DNA of 64,000 nucleotides from Glebionis coronaria (GCA_025667525.1 CM046879.1:384609039-384673038), one strand, 5' to 3'. Positions 24,929 to 37,803 are shown, counted from the first letter of the stretch. A program made the numbers and translations. Notes: a model not told the origin generated them from the letters alone.

Positions 24929-26259
24929 GAATCCCCAACACTAAAACAAACGAATTTTCTTTTATTCCCTGGAGTTTTAGTCGACCAAAAGAGGAGAAGA
25001 ATTAGGGTTCTTAAAAAAAATTGGGTTTTTACATCTTCCATTGAATTAAAGGTAAAAACCTTCATAACCCTTTTAATTAAATTGTTTTATTGTTTTCTTT
25101 AATCATCTTATGATGGATTAGGGTTAGGGTTTAATATAAAAACATTAAATTAATGTTGTATTAATCATAATATGATTATTACATAAGTTAGGGCTTGTAA
25201 TTAGAGGGATTAGGGTTAATTAATGAGGTTGATTTTGTTAAACCCGTTTTTAAAAACTGGGCAGAATTTTGAGTCAATTGTTTTGATTATATCGGGAGTT
25301 CTACAAACTCTTATTTTGCGATCCACATACCCCTGGAAAGATATTTGAAGTGGATTTCCAATACAAGAAACGAGAACTAAATTGAAGGTCGGGAAGTGGG
25401 TCAAAAACAGGTTATAACAGTCGGAGGTCAAAACAGTTTTGAATTCAGCCTGTTTTCTTTTTAAGTTTTGGGTTGTTTGGGGTACTTAGGGTTGCATTGG
25501 GATCTTCTAACGAACGTGAGAGATGGTTTATATATTGTAGTAAGTATCTGCACTTGGGCTAAGGTTGTGGTTTAGGGTAAGACTCCTTAATGGTAACAAT
25601 CTTTTAGTACGTTTAAAATCAGGAAATCTGGAATGACAAAAGTAGATATATGTATATCAAGGCCTTAACAGTAGCTTTAAGGTTAGGTCAAATGGGAGGT
25701 GTTAGCCAACATATGTAAGGGTATAAATATTCCTTTTATAGAAACCATGGGTATGTTTAAGTGTATGTTTGACTTAAAGTTTTGAGACCTAAAAACTGGG
25801 ATTGTTTTGGGTAAAATATGAACGGGTTAGTTATTAAACTTAACCAAGTTAAGGACTTGTTAAGGAAGGGTAATGGGGTGATTAGAGCTTGTCAATGAGG
25901 TAAATATGTGGGAATAGGCTAGATGTCCATCATAGGTTGATGAGCCATCTTAATGATTGGTTCGTGTATTGATTTCGTGTTTTTGGTTTGTTAGCTTGTT
26001 GCTAGTGCGAGGACTTGTGAAGAAGTTATCAGGTGAGTTTCATAGTCCCATGTTTACTATTGTTTTTTTACTTCCAGATGGGATGGAAGAGACACTGTGT
26101 TGAATTATTTTCTAAATTAATGTTGTGAATGTTTAAGGTTTGAGATGGACTTATGTGTACATTTATGTGATTAACTGCTATGTGATTCTTGTTTGTGTGT
26201 GATCTGGATTGGAAAGGTACATAGGTGTATGGGCGCCTATGGGACCTATGGCTAATGAT

Positions 26260-26457
26260 AAGGCGTGATGCCTTGGAAATTGTGATTGTTAGTAAGGCGT
26301 GATGCCTTGGAAATTGTGATTGTTGGTAAGGTGTGATGCCTTGGAAATTGTGATTGTTGGAAAGGCGTGATGCCTTGGAAATTGTGATTGTTGGTAAGGC
26401 GTGATGCCTTGGAATTGTGATTGTGGTAAGGCGTGATGCCTTGGAATTGTAATGATT
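26260..26457 (+). repeat. 34-bp tandem repeat, about six copies, each with a hairpin
   Basis: Copies start at 26260, 26294, 26328, 26362, 26396 and 26428 (spacing 34, 34, 34, 34, 32). Each begins AAGGC-gtgat-GCCTT, a 5-bp stem (copy 3 has one change), followed by TGGAAATTGTGATTGTTGGT-type spacer. They lie within LTR C downstream of its TATA box. Confidence 0.9.
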
Positions 26458-26961
26458 GATTGAGCTTGAATGCTGGTTGTTAGTACATGATTGTAGCGCA
26501 TTGTCCATATGTTTATTGGTTTATGGTATTCACAGCTTATGACTTGTCTTGTGTTGGAGTCTAAACCTATGACTCTCACCAACTTTATGTTGACGTGTTT
26601 TAGTGTCTCTTTCAGGTGGTACTATGGTTAAGAATGAGAACATAAGTGGCTAGGATTGGAGAAGCTTAGGAATGCATATAGAAGGAGAATCCCCGTTTCC
26701 TTCTTAGTTTTTATTTGTTCTTTTAATAAGTGATACTGTGGCACACATATATTTGTTTGGTTATGTTATTTGTTTGTCTTGGGTAAGCGGTAGGACTATT
26801 ACCTACTTACCTAGACTCCTGCATTTGATGAGATATTGTCATGACTTTTGTGTCACCATTTTATGACATTTCTTATTTCATATAGTTATCTCTATAGACA
26901 CGCCATGTTGTGATGATATCCATACGTCGCGCCCCATGTTCCGCCATTGTGGGGTGTGACA

Positions 26962-28241
26962 ACTTCGTCGGTATCGAAAAATCCTTAATCATTTCAATCT
27001 TGGCAAGATTTTCACGAATACTTCGGCTATAAGTCACACATCCTAGAATTTACACTAACTCCAACCAAAATTCATATACACAGAATTTTGCATACAATTC
27101 ATCTTCCTTTAACAATTCCATAATTGTTATCAATTACTTTTCTTACTCCTCCTTACAGTTGATCAAACCAAACATCAATCATCAGTAATGGATACCGATT
27201 CTTAGTAGTCAATTTGTTCAAAATAACACAATCAATATATCTCCAAACTATCCATCCTTTTTTCTGCTATCAATACAAACATTCCTTATGGATCAACCTT
27301 CTACGTCTATTTGATTAGCTTCGTCACCTTATCCATCAATTACTGCAATTGATCATATAACTCTCTCTCATTTCCTAACAATGCAAAGCTACAAAACACA
27401 CAAGCAATAGGCATAACTTCCAGCGCTAAATCAACACGAAACTCCACTTCACAAGACAGCAGTAAACTCGACAATCCTACAAGAAAACTTCAAAATACTC
27501 TTAAATACAAACACATCTTCTCATTTCCTTTCAATCACTACCAATGGAGTACTCTGAGCATAAAATACTTTATAACCTCCTTTTGCACACCTTCTTATCT
27601 TCAGCCAAATAAAAAACTTGAATAGAAAGTTCACTCATCACTTCTTGCAATCAACACTCAGTTCTCAGCAAAATTTAAACCAATCATTTCTACAAATACT
27701 CATCATACCAAACAACTTAACCCATCTATACTAACAATCTACATAAAATATTCTGAATCTATAAACATCAGATCCACGTCAAACACCAAATTCCCTAAGT
27801 TCAAAGAATACCTTCTTAGTGTAGAACTAATTATTAACAACCTTTCCATCAGTTAATTCCTCATCACAGCTAGTTGCTAATTCTTACTGGTTCCTCCAAT
27901 ATTAAGGCAACTAGATATATCATCTTTAAAATTCTTATCGGATTTAATATTCAAACAATACACTAACTTAGTGATCATCAAATAAGGACGTACCAGTCAT
28001 GACATTTGGATCTCAAAACTTATCAGAATCACTCACACTTTAAGCTGGAGCAGCAACAATATTTCTTTTTTTTGTCAATTCCTAATTCTTAGACAATTTC
28101 CTTACTTATACTCTTCTTTACCACAATTAAAACATATCACCATTCCAGGAATACTAATTCCAATAACCACATTCCTTGTCCTGCATCCAGCAGCTCGACG
28201 TCGGGCCATACCACACTTGCGATAAGTAGAAATATAATTAC
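26962..28241 (-). pseudogene. Degenerate minus-strand gypsy gag-pol, pol-side half
   Basis: Reading minus from 28241: two decayed zinc knuckles (the second with CFNCGKEEYK), protease-side sequence, then RT segments recognisable as Tekay-type (NRYPLLMIDVWFDQL and LLKEDELYAKF), ending near the thumb at 26962 where LTR C begins. Many stops and shifts. It is the oldest layer: C inserted at its left and B at its right. It is not a working gene. Confidence 0.75.
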
Positions 28242-30001
28242 TGTTAAACACGTAACTATTCATGCATTTAGTGAGAATTTCCCTTCATTTTCGCATAATA
28301 AATAGCAAAAATGTATTTTTAGTGCATATATCGTTTATATTTTCTATTTATTATTGTAGGTACGGATATCAAAGAAAATGACCAAAAACGAAGCTAAAAT
28401 GCCAAAAACGAGCACGAGAAATGAAAAGAGCGCGAAAAATCGAGTTTGGCGGTGTATTCATATTTTATTGGGTCGGCCCGACACCATTTAAATGGGGTCG
28501 AACCGACCCATTATTGTACAACTATCAAGACACAGTAGCCCAAAAAGACGCAGGCCCAAGAAGAAAAAATGCCCAGCAGCAAACCTACACAGTCAGGCCC
28601 AAGAAAGGAAACAACATCAGATATGTTGGCATTCGTAGAAAGAAAGCAGAGATCACATTTTTATATTCTTTTTCTATGCTGCGTTTTCTTTAGCAGCAAA
28701 TACATTCCAACATTGACTTTATTTGGCCAATTTATGTTTTCTACTTTTATTTCAATTTCATGTTTTTAATAGCATTAATTAGCAATGATTAGCTTTAATA
28801 TTTTCTTTTGTCTTTCTCGATTAAAGGGAGTAAATGAGTTACTTCTTTCATATTTGTATTTTCAAGTTTAATTTTCCTTAATTGTCATTTACTTTTAGTT
28901 ATAATTGAAGCATCTACTACTAATCGTATAGTTTTAATGTTTTAACTTTTATCAATTTATTGTCATAGCTTAATTACTTTGTATTTAGAGTATATGTCAC
29001 AAATCTTAGCTTATAAAAGTTTACGTCTTCGATTGTTTTTATTTATTTTTTTATTTTTTTATTTTTATTTTTTCTATAATTTTTTTATAAAAACTATCAG
29101 ATTTATTTTTATTAATTTATTATAAAAATAATTTTTAATATAAAAAACACTTTTATTTTTGTAAGTTTTGATTTTATTAAGTTGGTCGTCGATGGATCCG
29201 TCATTCCACTCAAGTCAAACCGAGCGTCATACGGGTTCTACTGTCTTTTCATTATCTTTATCTTTTTATTATTCACTTATTATTATTTTATCATTTGCTA
29301 TGTTTAGTTTAGTTTGTGATAATATTGTTATTAGTGTAGATTTTATTATGTGCGAGTAGTTAATTACTTAGTATGTTTAGTTAGGTTTGATGGATGGGTT
29401 ATTATATGTGAGTTATGTTGTTGAAAGTGGTAAAATTAGTACTTAGTTTTGTTTGACGTCTTGACTAAGGGTTAATTTATGCTTTTTGATGGATTAGTAG
29501 TTTTGTGAAAAAAAGTAGGTCGGGCTTGACCAAAATGCGTGGACGCTCTGGCTAGAGGGTTTTGGCACCTTGTTTTTGGGCGCGAACGCCAACCCAAGGT
29601 AATGAAACGAAGACTAGCTGAAATTTCACAAGACTACCTTTTATCATAAAAGTGTATAATTTCATCACTCGTAAACACCATTCATTTGTAATATTCTATC
29701 CATTAGGTCTAATTAAGCATATGCTTTTGAATTTATTTTTTAGCGTCAAGACCATTTGTTTCCCCCGTAGATTAATTAAGATTTTCTTTTTGCTTTCTTT
29801 AGTTTATTATCGTTAGTTGTATCTTTAGCATAATTTTCGTCATATATATATATATTTTTCTTAGCTTTAAATATTTGGTCATTAATTTTAGTAGCTTAAA
29901 CTTTAAAAATTAAAACCTTTTTTATTTGAGCATCGAACATGAGACATAAACGCGGATTTTCATTCACACCTCGCCTGAACTACGATAACCTTTCGGGTGA
30001 A
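28242..30001 (+). repeat. 5' LTR of element B
   Basis: TGTTAAACAC to just before the PBS; pairs with 55981-57780 with scattered differences and small indels, so this insertion is older than the copia and Tekay ones. Contains a nested palindrome at 28469-28510, small non-conserved ORFs, and a TATA box at 29012. 29030-29160 is very T-rich. Confidence 0.9.
29012..29019 (+). promoter_or_regulatory. TATA box of 5' LTR B
   Basis: TATAAAAG in CTTATAAAAGTTTACG; also present in the 3' copy at 56809. Confidence 0.45.
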
Positions 30002-30002
30002 A

Positions 30003-30020
30003 TGGCGCCGTTGCCAGGGA
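30003..30020 (+). other. Primer binding site of element B (tRNA-Asp)
   Basis: TGGCGCCGTTGCCAGGGA directly after the 5' LTR. It is the tRNA-Asp complement used by Athila/Tat elements with one mismatch, and ties B to that group though it has no pol. Confidence 0.85.
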
Positions 30021-30795
30021 ATGTGTGTAGCGATGTCTGCGTTGTGTTTTTAGTTAGTGACTTGAAGATCCTTTCTATTTGAAAGTTTATTTTCGTATTT
30101 GTATATATATATATCTATAATATATATATGGGGCTAAGTTTGACATAGGAAAATAATATAGCGCCATGTCATATCTTATGTGGCATTTTAGGATTGGTTA
30201 ATTTTTTTACCTAATATATATTTTATTGTTGGTAAAGAATTTAGTCGACATATATTTGCTAAAAATAAGCTAATACAATTTTTTATTTTATGGTTTATAT
30301 TCTACATTATATCTTCTTCGAATCAAAAAGATAATCTTGATGCATCGCATTGATTTCAGAGACATATTATGATCGTTATTATTAGGTTTATATTGCGATT
30401 ATCATATAAACCAATTTTTTATTTTTTATTTTTTTGATCTGTTTTTGAATTTATTTTTTGATTTTTCTGTACCGAAACTTTGTTAAATATGTATTTGTTC
30501 AGAGATCTGGTAATGGATAACCACTTTTCCACGCTCATCGCGATCTCCTTTTGGATCTGCATCGATCCCAGCCCATGGATCTTTTTTTTGGTATACCTGG
30601 TTCCGACTAAACATTGCGATGTATTCTTTGTTTTATTTTTTTAATCTCATTAATCAAATTATCTTCGGTGATGCATGTTTTAATTATAATTCAGGAAAAT
30701 CAAGATGTATTGATTATGTGTTTGTAGTCCTAACGTAATCCTTTGTATTATTTTTTCGATCTGTTAAATCATGTTATCGTGTGTCATATGTTCAG

Positions 30796-31000
30796 GTAGT
30801 CCATACATAATTGCTGAACAGGAGGGGGATCTTGTGAGAAAGTTGGAAGATATGAAATTCAAGCAGATTTCACAAGCCTTATATTTGTCAGGAAGAATGT
30901 GCTGGAGCCAAAAGGAAAACCTCTGCATGATATTGAGATGGCACTTCTTCCAACTAGCGTCACTTCTTCTATTTAAGCTACTGGTAATTTCATACTGCTC
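30796..31000 (+). pseudogene. Unidentified captured exon
   Basis: After an acceptor-like TTCAG, an open segment reads SPYIIAEQEGDLVRKLEDMK followed by ISQALYLSGR. It looks like a conserved exon, but I cannot name the gene. No intact ORF surrounds it. Confidence 0.4.
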
Positions 31001-32117
31001 CGTGGCTTCAAATTCTTTTGGCTTTGTACACATATGCACAAACTGTTGTTCCTTACTGATTTCATCTAATTATCAGCATGTAATCTTTGATATATAGGGT
31101 CGATAACATATTGGGTATTATTGTGATGTACTTATAGAATTTTGCTTTTCTCCTGGATTCAATTTGTCGCCTTTTGGTGCGAGATATACTCTCTTATTAG
31201 TGGAGAGAATTTTTAAGGATGCTTACTTGGTTGCCATTGTAATTTAATATTTCATTGAATCGGTCCTTTAAATCACTGTTACAAAAAGTATTTTGAAATC
31301 TGATTCGAGTAACACGACAACATTGCACACACAATTTCAGAACAAGGCTATACTAAGTAATAATTTATACTCCTTAAGAACTGCCTTTTGTTTTTCGCCA
31401 TGTTTGTTCATTCTTAGACAGCCAAGTAATTGAATTTTCCGACTGATGTACTAAATTTGGAACGATTTCCATTTTGTAGGTGAAACAGTTAATGGCTGGA
31501 CGACACTCTAGAAGGTTGCTTATGCTTTACTCCTTTTCTAGCAGATATTTTAGCTTCATGACTCAAATCTCATCTTAGCTCATTAACTAAAAAGCTCGGC
31601 TTATTAATAGGGAGGCAAATAGTTTTGATTATATCTTTTTCTTTTATATATTTTTGGCTATGAGTTCAAATTTGACATTAACTTTCTGATCGTTAGGAAT
31701 AATAAGTTCCGAACTCATGAAACGTCTTGTGGTGCCGGTATTCGGGTATTTTTATTGATTAGGGTAAGTCAACACATAAACATATAGTCCAACGTGTGGA
31801 GGTATCGATCAAACAACGTAGATACTGATAAATGTATCAATTTTTTCTTTTTGTAGAAGACTACTATACTACTTCAAACATCTGCACATCAGGCACGTTA
31901 GCCATCTCCTTACCTGGACGTATATGGTGAAAAGGTAATACAAAATTCTGGATTGAAATGGTTTATATTTTTACAGTACTATCTTTGATCTTACTGTGAT
32001 GTTTTAAGAAAAATATAAATTTAATGAAAAATGAGTATTTCATAAGTAAAAGTTGATTATCAAACTTTCTGATACATGGTTTGATATTATGTGTCAATTC
32101 TAATGAACATTCAACAG

Positions 32118-32306
32118 GAGGAAGAGAAGTGAGCCCTTGAGAAAATACTACAAGCACTAATGGATGGTGAATCAGCGAGATCGATTGCTTTAACATGGCT
32201 TTAACAGATTTTGAAAAGGAGTGTATACATCATCTCTCTCTGCATACAGTGAAGCCTGTAATTTATGTGGCAGATTTGCGGAATCTGATTTGGCTATTTT
32301 GTAAGT
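32118..32306 (+). pseudogene. Captured fragment of a YchF/Obg-like ATPase gene
   Basis: Coding-like segment: ALEKILQALMDGESARSIALT, then, after a short tandem duplication that breaks the frame, TDFEKECIHHLSLHTVKPVI and YVA. This matches the region between the coiled coil and the C-terminal domain of YchF-type GTP/ATP-binding proteins. A TGA at 32130 and a missing base near the end show it is dead. It appears to be one exon ending at a GTAAGT-like donor (about 32300). Confidence 0.65.
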
Positions 32307-33426
32307 AATCCTCATGTCAAAAACGTCATCTCACTTCTTAGTTACATTCTTGCATTGTAACTGTGTTAACACTTGTATTTGAAAATATCTCTTAGCATGA
32401 GCCCAATAAAGCTTTCCAGGTCTCTAGAATGAAGCTACAGTCCTTTTCTTTTATTATGTATTGTAGGTTAATTATAAAAAAATCTTATCTCTGTAACTAA
32501 AACGCAGCCTCACGCCATCACTTTAATATTAGGTGCACGGCAATCCATCAGGAGACTTTAAAGCCATGTATCGACACATTTCCAAAGTGTACGTTGTTAG
32601 CCTTTTTTTACTGTAATTACGTTCTTCATCCTTGCAGCGTAACTAACACGAAGTTTTAGTAAACTTATAATTAATCATTTATGATTCTTTCTTATAAACC
32701 CAGAGGAGATCACATGGGGTGAAGTTAGAGCAGAATCTGATGTCGAGGCCTATTTGAAGGTTTGAATTTCATTTGTCGTTTATCAATATTATATATGTGC
32801 ACCTTTAATATAACTGAAACGTGTATGTCTTTAAGGTTTATTACCTGTATAAAATTCATTACTAACCAGAAAACAAGTTTACTTGGGTGCTTGGATTATA
32901 TTCACTTGATCTAGTAGTAATAAGATTCAAATATCAATTATACCTTTTAGTTACTTTGCAAGGAGGTGGTTGATGTAGCACGGTGAAGGCATCACAACTG
33001 TTGTGGAGTTCAAAAGCATGATGTAGTTGGCTCTTATTTATGTCTTTAGCAGCATAATCACCAATGTTTCATATGTTTACTCTCATAAACGTTTTCTATT
33101 CCATGTTTAGTGTTATATTAAATGTAAGTGGTCAGTGATATTTATATAATTTTTTGGTCACGTTGACTAATTTGAACTGATATTGAGTCAAAAGTCAATT
33201 AGCTTGGGCTTTGGAGGGGGAGATTGATTAGGCAGAAAATGCAGTTAGCTTGAAACAACTTGATGTTAACTGTATTGATCTTTTTTATGTATATCGTATT
33301 GACACAACCATCTCTATTAATTATTAAGTATACTCCGATAAAATAATTGGACGTGCACTAAGCAAATAACCTTTCATTTGTGTGTTGACGTCAATTTCTT
33401 ATAACCTGGTTTATTTATTTTGCAGG

Positions 33427-33500
33427 AGGAAATTCTTTTGCACGTGGAGAATAATATGTGGCAGCCTGATAACCCAAAATTGATCTACCAAGATAAATAA
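33427..33500 (+). pseudogene. Unidentified captured exon
   Basis: After TTTTGCAG an open segment reads EEILLHVENNMWQPDNPKLI, ending at TAA 33498-33500. It looks like a genuine exon, but I cannot identify the gene. Confidence 0.35.
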
Positions 33501-33585
33501 TTTTTATCTTTAATAACTAAACATATATTTATCGATCCTCATGATCTAAAGTTAAATGATTATGTCAGTCACGTCCCCCTTTTAG

Positions 33586-33705
33586 GCCATTTATGAAGCA
33601 ATAGCTAAGCTGGATACGTTGGGCGAGGAGTCCTACAAAGATAGTACCTTGATCGTGAAATTTCTTCCTGTAAGCCTCACTTTGTGGACCTATATGATAA
33701 GCAGG
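33586..33705 (+). pseudogene. Captured fragment of a 14-3-3 protein gene
   Basis: [20 protein letters not shown] followed by TLIVKFLP and LTLWT matches the end of helix 8 and the start of helix 9 of 14-3-3 proteins (family form [27 protein letters not shown]). Several substitutions affect conserved positions, and only about 40 residues are present, so it is a decayed fragment. Confidence 0.85.
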
Positions 33706-34081
33706 TATAGTACAGCTTTCAACCCATTTTTGGATGAATGGGAAAGTGTTTTATAACTGGTCTAATAGGTCAAATCAATAAATAAGAATGATTTTTGAGA
33801 TATATCTTTTTTATGACCACATCTGTATTAAACAATAGTTTATCCCTTTAGCAAAGTAGATACAAAAAATGCTTGGTTCAAGCCAACTTGCATCCAACCA
33901 GTTGAGCTACGCAAGTACACAATAAGTTAGCGTTCTATCTTCATATTTGTCTTCTGTGTGTACATGTTTGTTGGCAATCACATTCAAGTGCTTTTGTAGT
34001 TTTTGACTAAACAAAAAAAATAAAAATCCTGAAATCTGATTGCAGGATTTACGGTCTGTATGGAATGTAGCGGGACTTGCT

Positions 34082-34200
34082 GTTGCACCTAGATATGTTG
34101 GCTATAACAAAGGTGGTTGACTTACTCAAGCTGTACGCAGAAGGCCATACTCAGTTCTCCTCTATGATGAAATTGTGAAAGGTGCACCCTGATATTTTTA
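34082..34200 (+). pseudogene. Captured fragment of a ClpB/Hsp100-type AAA+ ATPase gene
   Basis: VAPRYVGYNKGG, then after a TGA, [18 protein letters not shown] and KGAP match the second AAA+ domain of ClpB/ClpC proteins (family [36 protein letters not shown]), including the Walker B aspartate/glutamate. Two in-frame stops make it non-functional. Confidence 0.85.
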
Positions 34201-36194
34201 TAAAGGGCACTACGCATATAGATCTAAAGTTTCATCAAGGTGAACGTGGGGTCTTTGGTCTGTTTTAGGTTATAGTAGAGATGCTACGTATCCTATACTA
34301 AACCATTAACCATGGTTTTCTTATATTTGGTATACGTACTCTACTTTTTTCATTTGTGGTTATGAGTTGCAAGTAATTGTCTCCTAACCTACGAGTTGTA
34401 GGTAACTAACTCTTCTTTTAATCTCATTTGAATCTAAAATGAAGGGTTTGTTTTTCCTGTTACAATGTATTCATAGTGATTTTCTATACAACCTTTTATT
34501 TGTTTTAATATTCAATAAATGGCTTAAATATGCCAAAAACCTTGGTGTTTGACATCCATCTTTGTGAACATGATGTTCCTGGTCAGGTTCCATGTATTGG
34601 CCAATACTTTCAGCTGTAATAGTTAATTTATCAGGTTTGTCACATGACATGATTTGGGTTAGTGTTGCAATTGGTAAGGCTTGAAGAACACTTTGTTTGA
34701 GAAGTAGGATTTAGTAGTAGCTTAACTCATTAAGGTTTTATGAATGATGGAATCAAACGGGTGACAGTGTCCGTTCTCTAGGCATGTAGAATGATGTTTG
34801 GAAAGAATTGTATGATGAATGTATTGTGTTCTATAGTTAACTAAAGTTCTAACTCAAGCGTCCTGCTCTCTTAGTTGTGTGCACTGCTGGCTATTTGACA
34901 ATGAGAACACGGACAAGTAACGTTGTCTAGATATATCGCAAAAGAACTATATCGGTATATCCTAATGATAGTGATTGTTGCAAGTGTAATACTATTCCGA
35001 AACAAAATGGTTTATATGCATCATCACCACAGGTTTCTAATGTTTTCACTATATACGTAATTCATAAGAAACAACAATATCCCAAGGAATACTTGAAAAA
35101 ATTGGTTGGTAACAGAAAAGTGTTATTTGGTGGCAAGACAACTCAGATCAAAATGTTGCAAATAAATTTATGTTAGATTTGTAGTCATTTTATAACACAA
35201 TCCACCAAATCCATCTTCTCAATGTGATAATTAAACACCCTCAAGCTTAAAATATCATTACTCTAGATATTATTGCACGACATTGAAACCATATATATTT
35301 TTTATTATATAATTTGTCTAGCTCACTTTATATTTTTAAAGCTAATGACTATAGAATCATGGTAACCGAGTCATTAGATAAACAAATAATCATGGTATAA
35401 ATAGCGTGAGGCGTGAGGGCATGCCCAAGCTACACATTTTAGCAATTAAATAAAATTTTTGCGTTTTTAAAACGTTACTTATGACGGCACAACATATAAA
35501 AATATTTATTCGTTTTATCATAGTTTAATATTATATTTAGTTCACTGTTGAACATAATAATTAGAGTAAGAATAATTTACTTACATATGATAATATTCAT
35601 TTTTGAAGTTGAATTAAAAAAATCATTACCTCTTATATCGTAGCGCGCCTTAACATATTCGTAGCCTGAATGCCGCGTCTCAAGCTTTAACGCGTCTTAA
35701 GTCCTTAACAGACTATTTAGAACCATACAAATAACTATGAAGTCACATTAAAACTAATAGTAATTGAGTCATCAGATAAATACTCTCGGCTATTTAGAAA
35801 AATACGCACAAATCTCGATTGTACATTGAGTAAGGCCTTAGAATACAACTTGGTTTAGTTATCTCGGTCTATACAAATAGTAGCTCAATCTATCCTTATT
35901 ATTTATTAGTAGCATTTCTTTAATCAAATACACACTTAATTTATCAACATTTCCATCTTCGTTTTCTAAAATTAACTTATATTAGGGAAAAGATAAAAAA
36001 AAAGATAGCCCGATATTTGACAGATCAGGTTCTTTCGTGGCAACCTCAAAACTAGATAGCTGCTATTTTTTTTTCAGCTCAAAACTTGAAGTGAGACCAC
36101 ATTCTTGCCACTCATTGATAAAGTAAATTACTCCCTACGGATATTAGGTTAGTTTTGTTATTATTTTTGGTTAATATTACATAATTTTATACGA

Positions 36195-37083
36195 GTAAAA
36201 ACTATATAATGACAACGAACTTTATAAAACTGATCACAATGAAACATTTATTTTTTAATCAGCTACCAACGTACTTTCAATTTTTTTTAACATCAAACCA
36301 AATGTCTATATTGTTAGTTCATTAAACCAACAATCGTTCGCAATATTAATTCTTTGTATTAACGGGTCTTTTAATTAACTAAAAATAAAAGGAATAATTC
36401 ATGTATTTTTCATTTAATTTATTATTTTTCATATTTAAAAAATAATAATTCTGGATATTTTTGGTTTAAAATAAAACTAATTTTTTTATCAAAATGAATT
36501 TCTTTTTCCTTTCGAAAGTTCGTTGAAACACCTTTTTTATGTTTTTGTTTGCTTTCTCCAAACTATAAAAACTAACGTGAAACTTATTTAAAAAGTTTAG
36601 ATTTCAAAATGTACAAAAATAAAATCTTAATTTTTTAAACAGGTTGCACTTTACTCTTTTATAAAAGTAAAGAAAAAAAATATTTTTTTGACTCAGAAAA
36701 ACAAATATTTTTTCGTAAGAAATAGAGTTACATTTTTTTAAAAGTATTTTTTTTTATATTTTAAAATGTGTGGAAAAAACTTAAATTTTTTAAAAATATT
36801 AAAATTGAAAAAAGTACGAAATAAAATAAAAATTATTTTAAAAGTAAAAAGTTAAGCTTTTTCTTTTTAGTTAGTTAAAGCCGGCTGTTAATATAAAGGA
36901 CTAATGTTGCAAACAATCGTTGGTCATATGAACTAACGTTGCCAGATTATAACCAACAGTATATACGTTTGGTTCAAGTTGAAAATGAATTTAAAAGTAT
37001 GTTGGTGATATCGTTAATAGAAAAATAAGTGTTTAATTGTGTTCAATTTCAAAAAGTTCGTTGTCATTATATGAATTATATCC
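36195..37083. repeat. Long imperfect inverted repeat in Helitron 1
   Basis: The left arm 36195-36391 and right arm 36858-37083 are reverse complements with scattered differences (for example TATAATGACAACGAACTTT and its complement), around a roughly 470-base AT-rich loop. It could be a foldback/MITE-like element or a hairpin RNA source. I find no clear target duplication. Confidence 0.65.
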
Positions 37084-37115
37084 TTTCTACAGTAAAAATA
37101 ATATTCATGGCATTT

Positions 37116-37485
37116 GCGTACGTTCGAAGATTAACATAGACCGATCCAAACATCTTTGGTGAGCAAGACCTAATACTATCAATTGTCAGTTTTCCTATAA
37201 AAATGGTTTTATCACCCTAAAAGATATATGTCCCACTATCAACCAATATAACGGATAGAAAAACGTTGTTTAAAAAAATTACCAACCGAACCCACCCGTT
37301 GATTTACGTATGTTCAAAAATTAACATGGGACCAAACCCGCCGTAGGGTGAGCCAAAGTCTAACGTTTTAGCAAAAACGATTTTATCACGCTGAAAACTA
37401 TATGTCCCACTACCAGCGAATATAACGGATTGAAAACCATTTTTAAAAAAAAATTACGAACCGAACCCGCCCGTTGAGCGGGTTA
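37116..37485 (+). repeat. Two tandem copies of a roughly 186-bp Helitron 3' segment
   Basis: 37116-37301 and 37302-37485 share TTAACAT, TATATGTCCCACTA, AATATAACGGAT and an ACCGAACCC(A/G)CCCGTTGA end. The first copy has a damaged terminal hairpin and no CTAG. Confidence 0.7.
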
Positions 37486-37493
37486 CGAAACTA

Positions 37494-37803
<310 letters not shown>

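Larger units (their letters stand above)
11431..26961 (+). mobile_element. 3' part of Tekay-like gypsy element C, interrupted by another Tekay element
   Basis: 11431-11838 and 24094-24274 are the two sides of the Tekay insertion (shared ATAAG). The right side ends with a purine-rich tract (TATTAGGAGGGAG) before an LTR starting TGTGACAACC. The internal region left of the insertion is short, non-coding and has no gag or pol, so the rest of C probably lies left of element A, outside the window. The left boundary at 11431 is approximate. Confidence 0.55.
24275..26961 (+). repeat. LTR of Tekay-like element C (3' LTR)
   Basis: TGTGACAACCGTGG to GGGGTGTGACA, preceded by a purine-rich tract (24259-24274). 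It joins directly to degenerate minus-strand gypsy pol at 26962, and no primer site follows, so it is a 3' LTR. It shares ACCAACTTTATGTTGACG (about 26579) with the Tekay 5' LTR (about 14745), showing clade relationship. TATA at 24920; 34-bp tandem repeats at 26260-26457. Confidence 0.8.

Noticed and set aside
24881..25102. Small ORF after the LTR C TATA box
   Set aside because: No motif, starts upstream of the TATA box, inside an LTR; not supported as a gene.
26260..26457. Possible CRISPR-like array
   Set aside because: Whole 34-bp units repeat with no unique spacers, and the DNA is plant nuclear.
26068..26582. Minus-strand ORFs of 97 and 146 codons with repeated ITISKA-type segments
   Set aside because: They are translations of the 34-bp tandem repeat of LTR C; no independent conservation.
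30784..31097. Host gene spanning the open segment at 30771-31097
   Set aside because: Lies within Helitron limits beside other broken gene pieces; exon-like but not a complete gene.
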